Program-made: the position numbers and the translations under genes | Part shown: positions 14,074 to 14,959 of the stretch, piece after piece | Numbering within the stretch: position 1 is the first letter of the stretch | Layout of the letters: each line of letters opens with the position of its first letter | Notes under the pieces: model-generated | Databases searched by the model: none | Told to the model about the DNA's origin: nothing | What the model saw: only the letters and a program-made list of their open reading frames with translations | DNA from: an uncultured archaeon | Lineage (GTDB): Archaea; Micrarchaeota; Micrarchaeia; Micrarchaeales; CABMGC01 | Length of the DNA: 14,959 nt | Direction of reading: 5' to 3' | NCBI GenBank assembly: GCA_902385515.1 | Contig: CABMGC010000049.1 | Span: 1 to 14,959 of the forward strand

Positions 14074-14262
14074 TTACTGCTTCTTGGACGCTTTCCTGGA
14101 AGGCGCCTTCCCCGAAGTCTGTTCTTTCACCGGAATGAAGTAGCTGAAGAATGCAAAGAAGGCGATCCAGACCGCCCGCAGATAGTCTCCAGCGGCAAGT
14201 CCGCCTATTCCAATGACGCCCAGGAACCCGAGAAATCCAAGCGCCCAATTTGCCCTCAACAT
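14074..14262 (-). CDS. Small membrane protein, DUF3796-like
   Basis: 62 residues from ATG at 14262; an in-frame TTG at 14265 is less likely. Two hydrophobic segments, LGFLGFLGVIGIGGLAAG (about 8-25) and VWIAFFAFFSYFIPV (about 31-45), are followed by a basic tail, predicting a two-helix membrane protein with a positive cytoplasmic end. The GFLGFLG repeat and FFAFFSYF segment recall DUF3796 small membrane proteins; that link is from pattern memory only. Function is unknown. Confidence 0.6.
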   Translation of the reverse strand: MLRANWALGFLGFLGVIGIGGLAAGDYLRAVWIAFFAFFSYFIPVKEQTSGKAPSRKASKKQ

Positions 14263-14294
14263 CAAAATTGCCTTCAGTTATGTTTATCGTCAGG

Positions 14295-14306
14295 CTTAAT
14301 TAAATC
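14295..14306. promoter_or_regulatory. TATA-like box between two divergent membrane-protein genes
   Basis: CTTAATTAAATC is nearly palindromic. On the minus strand it lies about 35-40 nt before ATG 14262. On the plus strand it would start transcription near 14327, leaving a leader containing the AGGAGG SD of the gene at 14374. A second AT box (TTTAAATAG, 14347-14355) is too close to that ATG to give a leader with the SD. Confidence 0.35.
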
Positions 14307-14373
14307 CAGCGCAAGACAGCACCTTCGCGCATCATGCCGAAAACCATTTAAATAGAAAATCAGGAGGATGAGC

Positions 14374-14673
14374 ATGGAGAAGAAGGGAGAAGAGGCAAGG
14401 ATCTCCGCGGTCAGCACTTACTGGGTGGTATCCGGAGCGATAACGTTCCTGATTGGAGTATGGCTTAACCAGATGAGCATGTGCCAGTGCCCGATAATCC
14501 AGGGGGCGTCGCTGGCTGGAGCGTACTGCAGCTGCGCAGGAAAGGGCGAGATCCTCGTAGGCCTAGGGCTCCTTGCCGCATTCACGGGGATAGTGATATA
14601 CGCTTCAAGGGCAAGAATCTCCCGGCTGATGAAACGCTATGTCGGAAAACCAAGGCGCCCGCGCAGAGGCTGA
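14374..14673 (+). CDS. Small two-helix membrane protein with paired cysteines
   Basis: 99 residues. Two predicted membrane helices (about 15-30, VVSGAITFLIGVWL, and 60-78, ILVGLGLLAAFTGIVIYA) are joined by a loop holding two CxC pairs (MCQCP and YCSC). The C-terminus is strongly basic (KRYVGKPRRPRRG), so by the positive-inside rule the tail is cytoplasmic and the cysteine loop outside. The four cysteines could form disulfides or bind metal. ATG at 14374 is preferred over 14368 because AGGAGG at 14362-14367 is spaced 6 nt from it but abuts the other. No family is recognised. Confidence 0.65.
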   Translation: MEKKGEEARISAVSTYWVVSGAITFLIGVWLNQMSMCQCPIIQGASLAGAYCSCAGKGEILVGLGLLAAFTGIVIYASRARISRLMKRYVGKPRRPRRG

Positions 14674-14684
14674 CTCACCCTCGA

Positions 14685-14726
14685 TTTAAAAAAAATAAAG
14701 GCTACCGGAGCTTAGCTCCGATAGCC
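14685..14726 (-). terminator. Hairpin plus T-tract terminator of the gene at 14746
   Basis: On the minus strand GGCTA-CGGAGC pairs with GCTCCG-TAGCC around a 3-nt loop, with one mismatch (11 bp in all), directly followed by TTTATTTTTTTT. This has the form of a bacterial-style intrinsic terminator. The plus-strand gene ending at 14673 has the hairpin but not a T-tract in its direction. Confidence 0.7.
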
Positions 14727-14745
14727 AGTCGGGCTTCTTGCTTTT

Positions 14746-14959
14746 TCAGCCCGCAGTCACTTCCGTAGACGCGAACGATCCTCCAACTCCCTGCACGCTG
14801 ATCACGTACCGATCACCGGGCACGGCGTTCATTTGCAGGGAGCCCTCGTTAACGAGCAGCTTGCCAGTGTAGGTCAGGGTCACTGACGAGCCCGCGGATA
14901 GAGCGTAGCCCTGCACCCCCTCGAACTCCGACGACGCGTTCGGAGTCATTAGCGATCCG
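14746..14959 (-). CDS. C-terminal part of a surface- or pilin-like protein, 5' end outside window
   Basis: The frame is open to the window edge, so about 70 C-terminal residues are visible. The ATG at 14949 is probably internal. The segment is Gly/Ser/Thr/Val rich with alternating beta-strand character (SAGSSVTLTYTGKLLV, GDRYVISVQGVGGSFASTEVTA) and no cysteines, as in the C-terminal beta domains of archaeal type IV pilins and other secreted beta proteins. The class III signal peptide that would settle this is not in the window. It ends in a small hairpin region and then the terminator at 14685-14726. Confidence 0.55.
   Translation of the reverse strand, partial: GSLMTPNASSEFEGVQGYALSAGSSVTLTYTGKLLVNEGSLQMNAVPGDRYVISVQGVGGSFASTEVTAG

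Noticed and set aside
1..14959. CRISPR array, insertion sequence, prophage or defence island
   Set aside because: No regularly spaced repeats, transposase, integrase or terminal inverted repeats were found; base composition is even outside the rRNA.

Overview
The window is a piece of an archaeal chromosome. This follows from an archaeal-type 16S rRNA gene, an RNA polymerase subunit L gene, a run of archaeal/eukaryotic-type translation genes (eS19, PDCD5-like protein, eL39, eL31, aIF6), prefoldin alpha and FtsY. Many genes have a TATA-like box about 25-35 nt before the start codon and little or no Shine-Dalgarno (SD) sequence, as expected for leaderless archaeal mRNAs. Others have an SD matching the GATCACCTC tail of this 16S. 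The compact layout, the stand-alone 16S and its departures at usually invariant positions suggest a small-genome DPANN-type archaeon such as a Micrarchaeota relative. That placement is inference; I could not run a phylogeny.

Layout. (1) 1-1461, minus: a LAGLIDADG-like protein that has lost its catalytic acids, followed after 2 nt by a HemN/HemW-like radical SAM enzyme that runs off the window. (2) 1573-2235, plus: a class I SAM methyltransferase. (3) 2285-4040, minus: a complete stand-alone 16S transcription unit with TATA box, leader hairpin, 16S, long-range processing stem and oligo-T terminator. No tRNA-Ala, 23S or 5S follows. (4) 4091-5964, minus: a radical SAM/SPASM enzyme with a TTG start, and an unrecognised 190-aa protein. 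(5) 6032-6843, minus: rpoL overlapping a DUF99 gene that carries an in-frame TAG. (6) 7013-7726, plus: a protein with a phosphoribosyltransferase-like PRPP loop, flanked by 19-nt near-identical direct repeats. (7) 7814-9787, plus: the translation operon rps19e-pdcd5-rpl39e-rpl31e-eif6. (8) 9789-12105, minus: an unknown protein and a large SPFH/flotillin-like protein, sitting inside what is often one continuous archaeal cluster. (9) 12350-14072, plus: prefoldin alpha with a histidine-rich head, then ftsY. (10) 14074-14959: two small membrane proteins and the C-terminus of a surface- or pilin-like protein with a good hairpin/T-tract terminator.

Most of the window serves gene expression and protein biogenesis: transcription (RpoL), ribosome structure and subunit maturation (16S, eS19, eL39, eL31, aIF6), co-translational folding (prefoldin) and membrane targeting (FtsY). 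I see no CRISPR array, insertion sequence, integrase, toxin-antitoxin pair or defence island. The strongest unusual points are the 16S changes at the 530 loop and primer sites, the stop codon inside DUF99, the apparently catalytically dead LAGLIDADG protein and the His-rich prefoldin.
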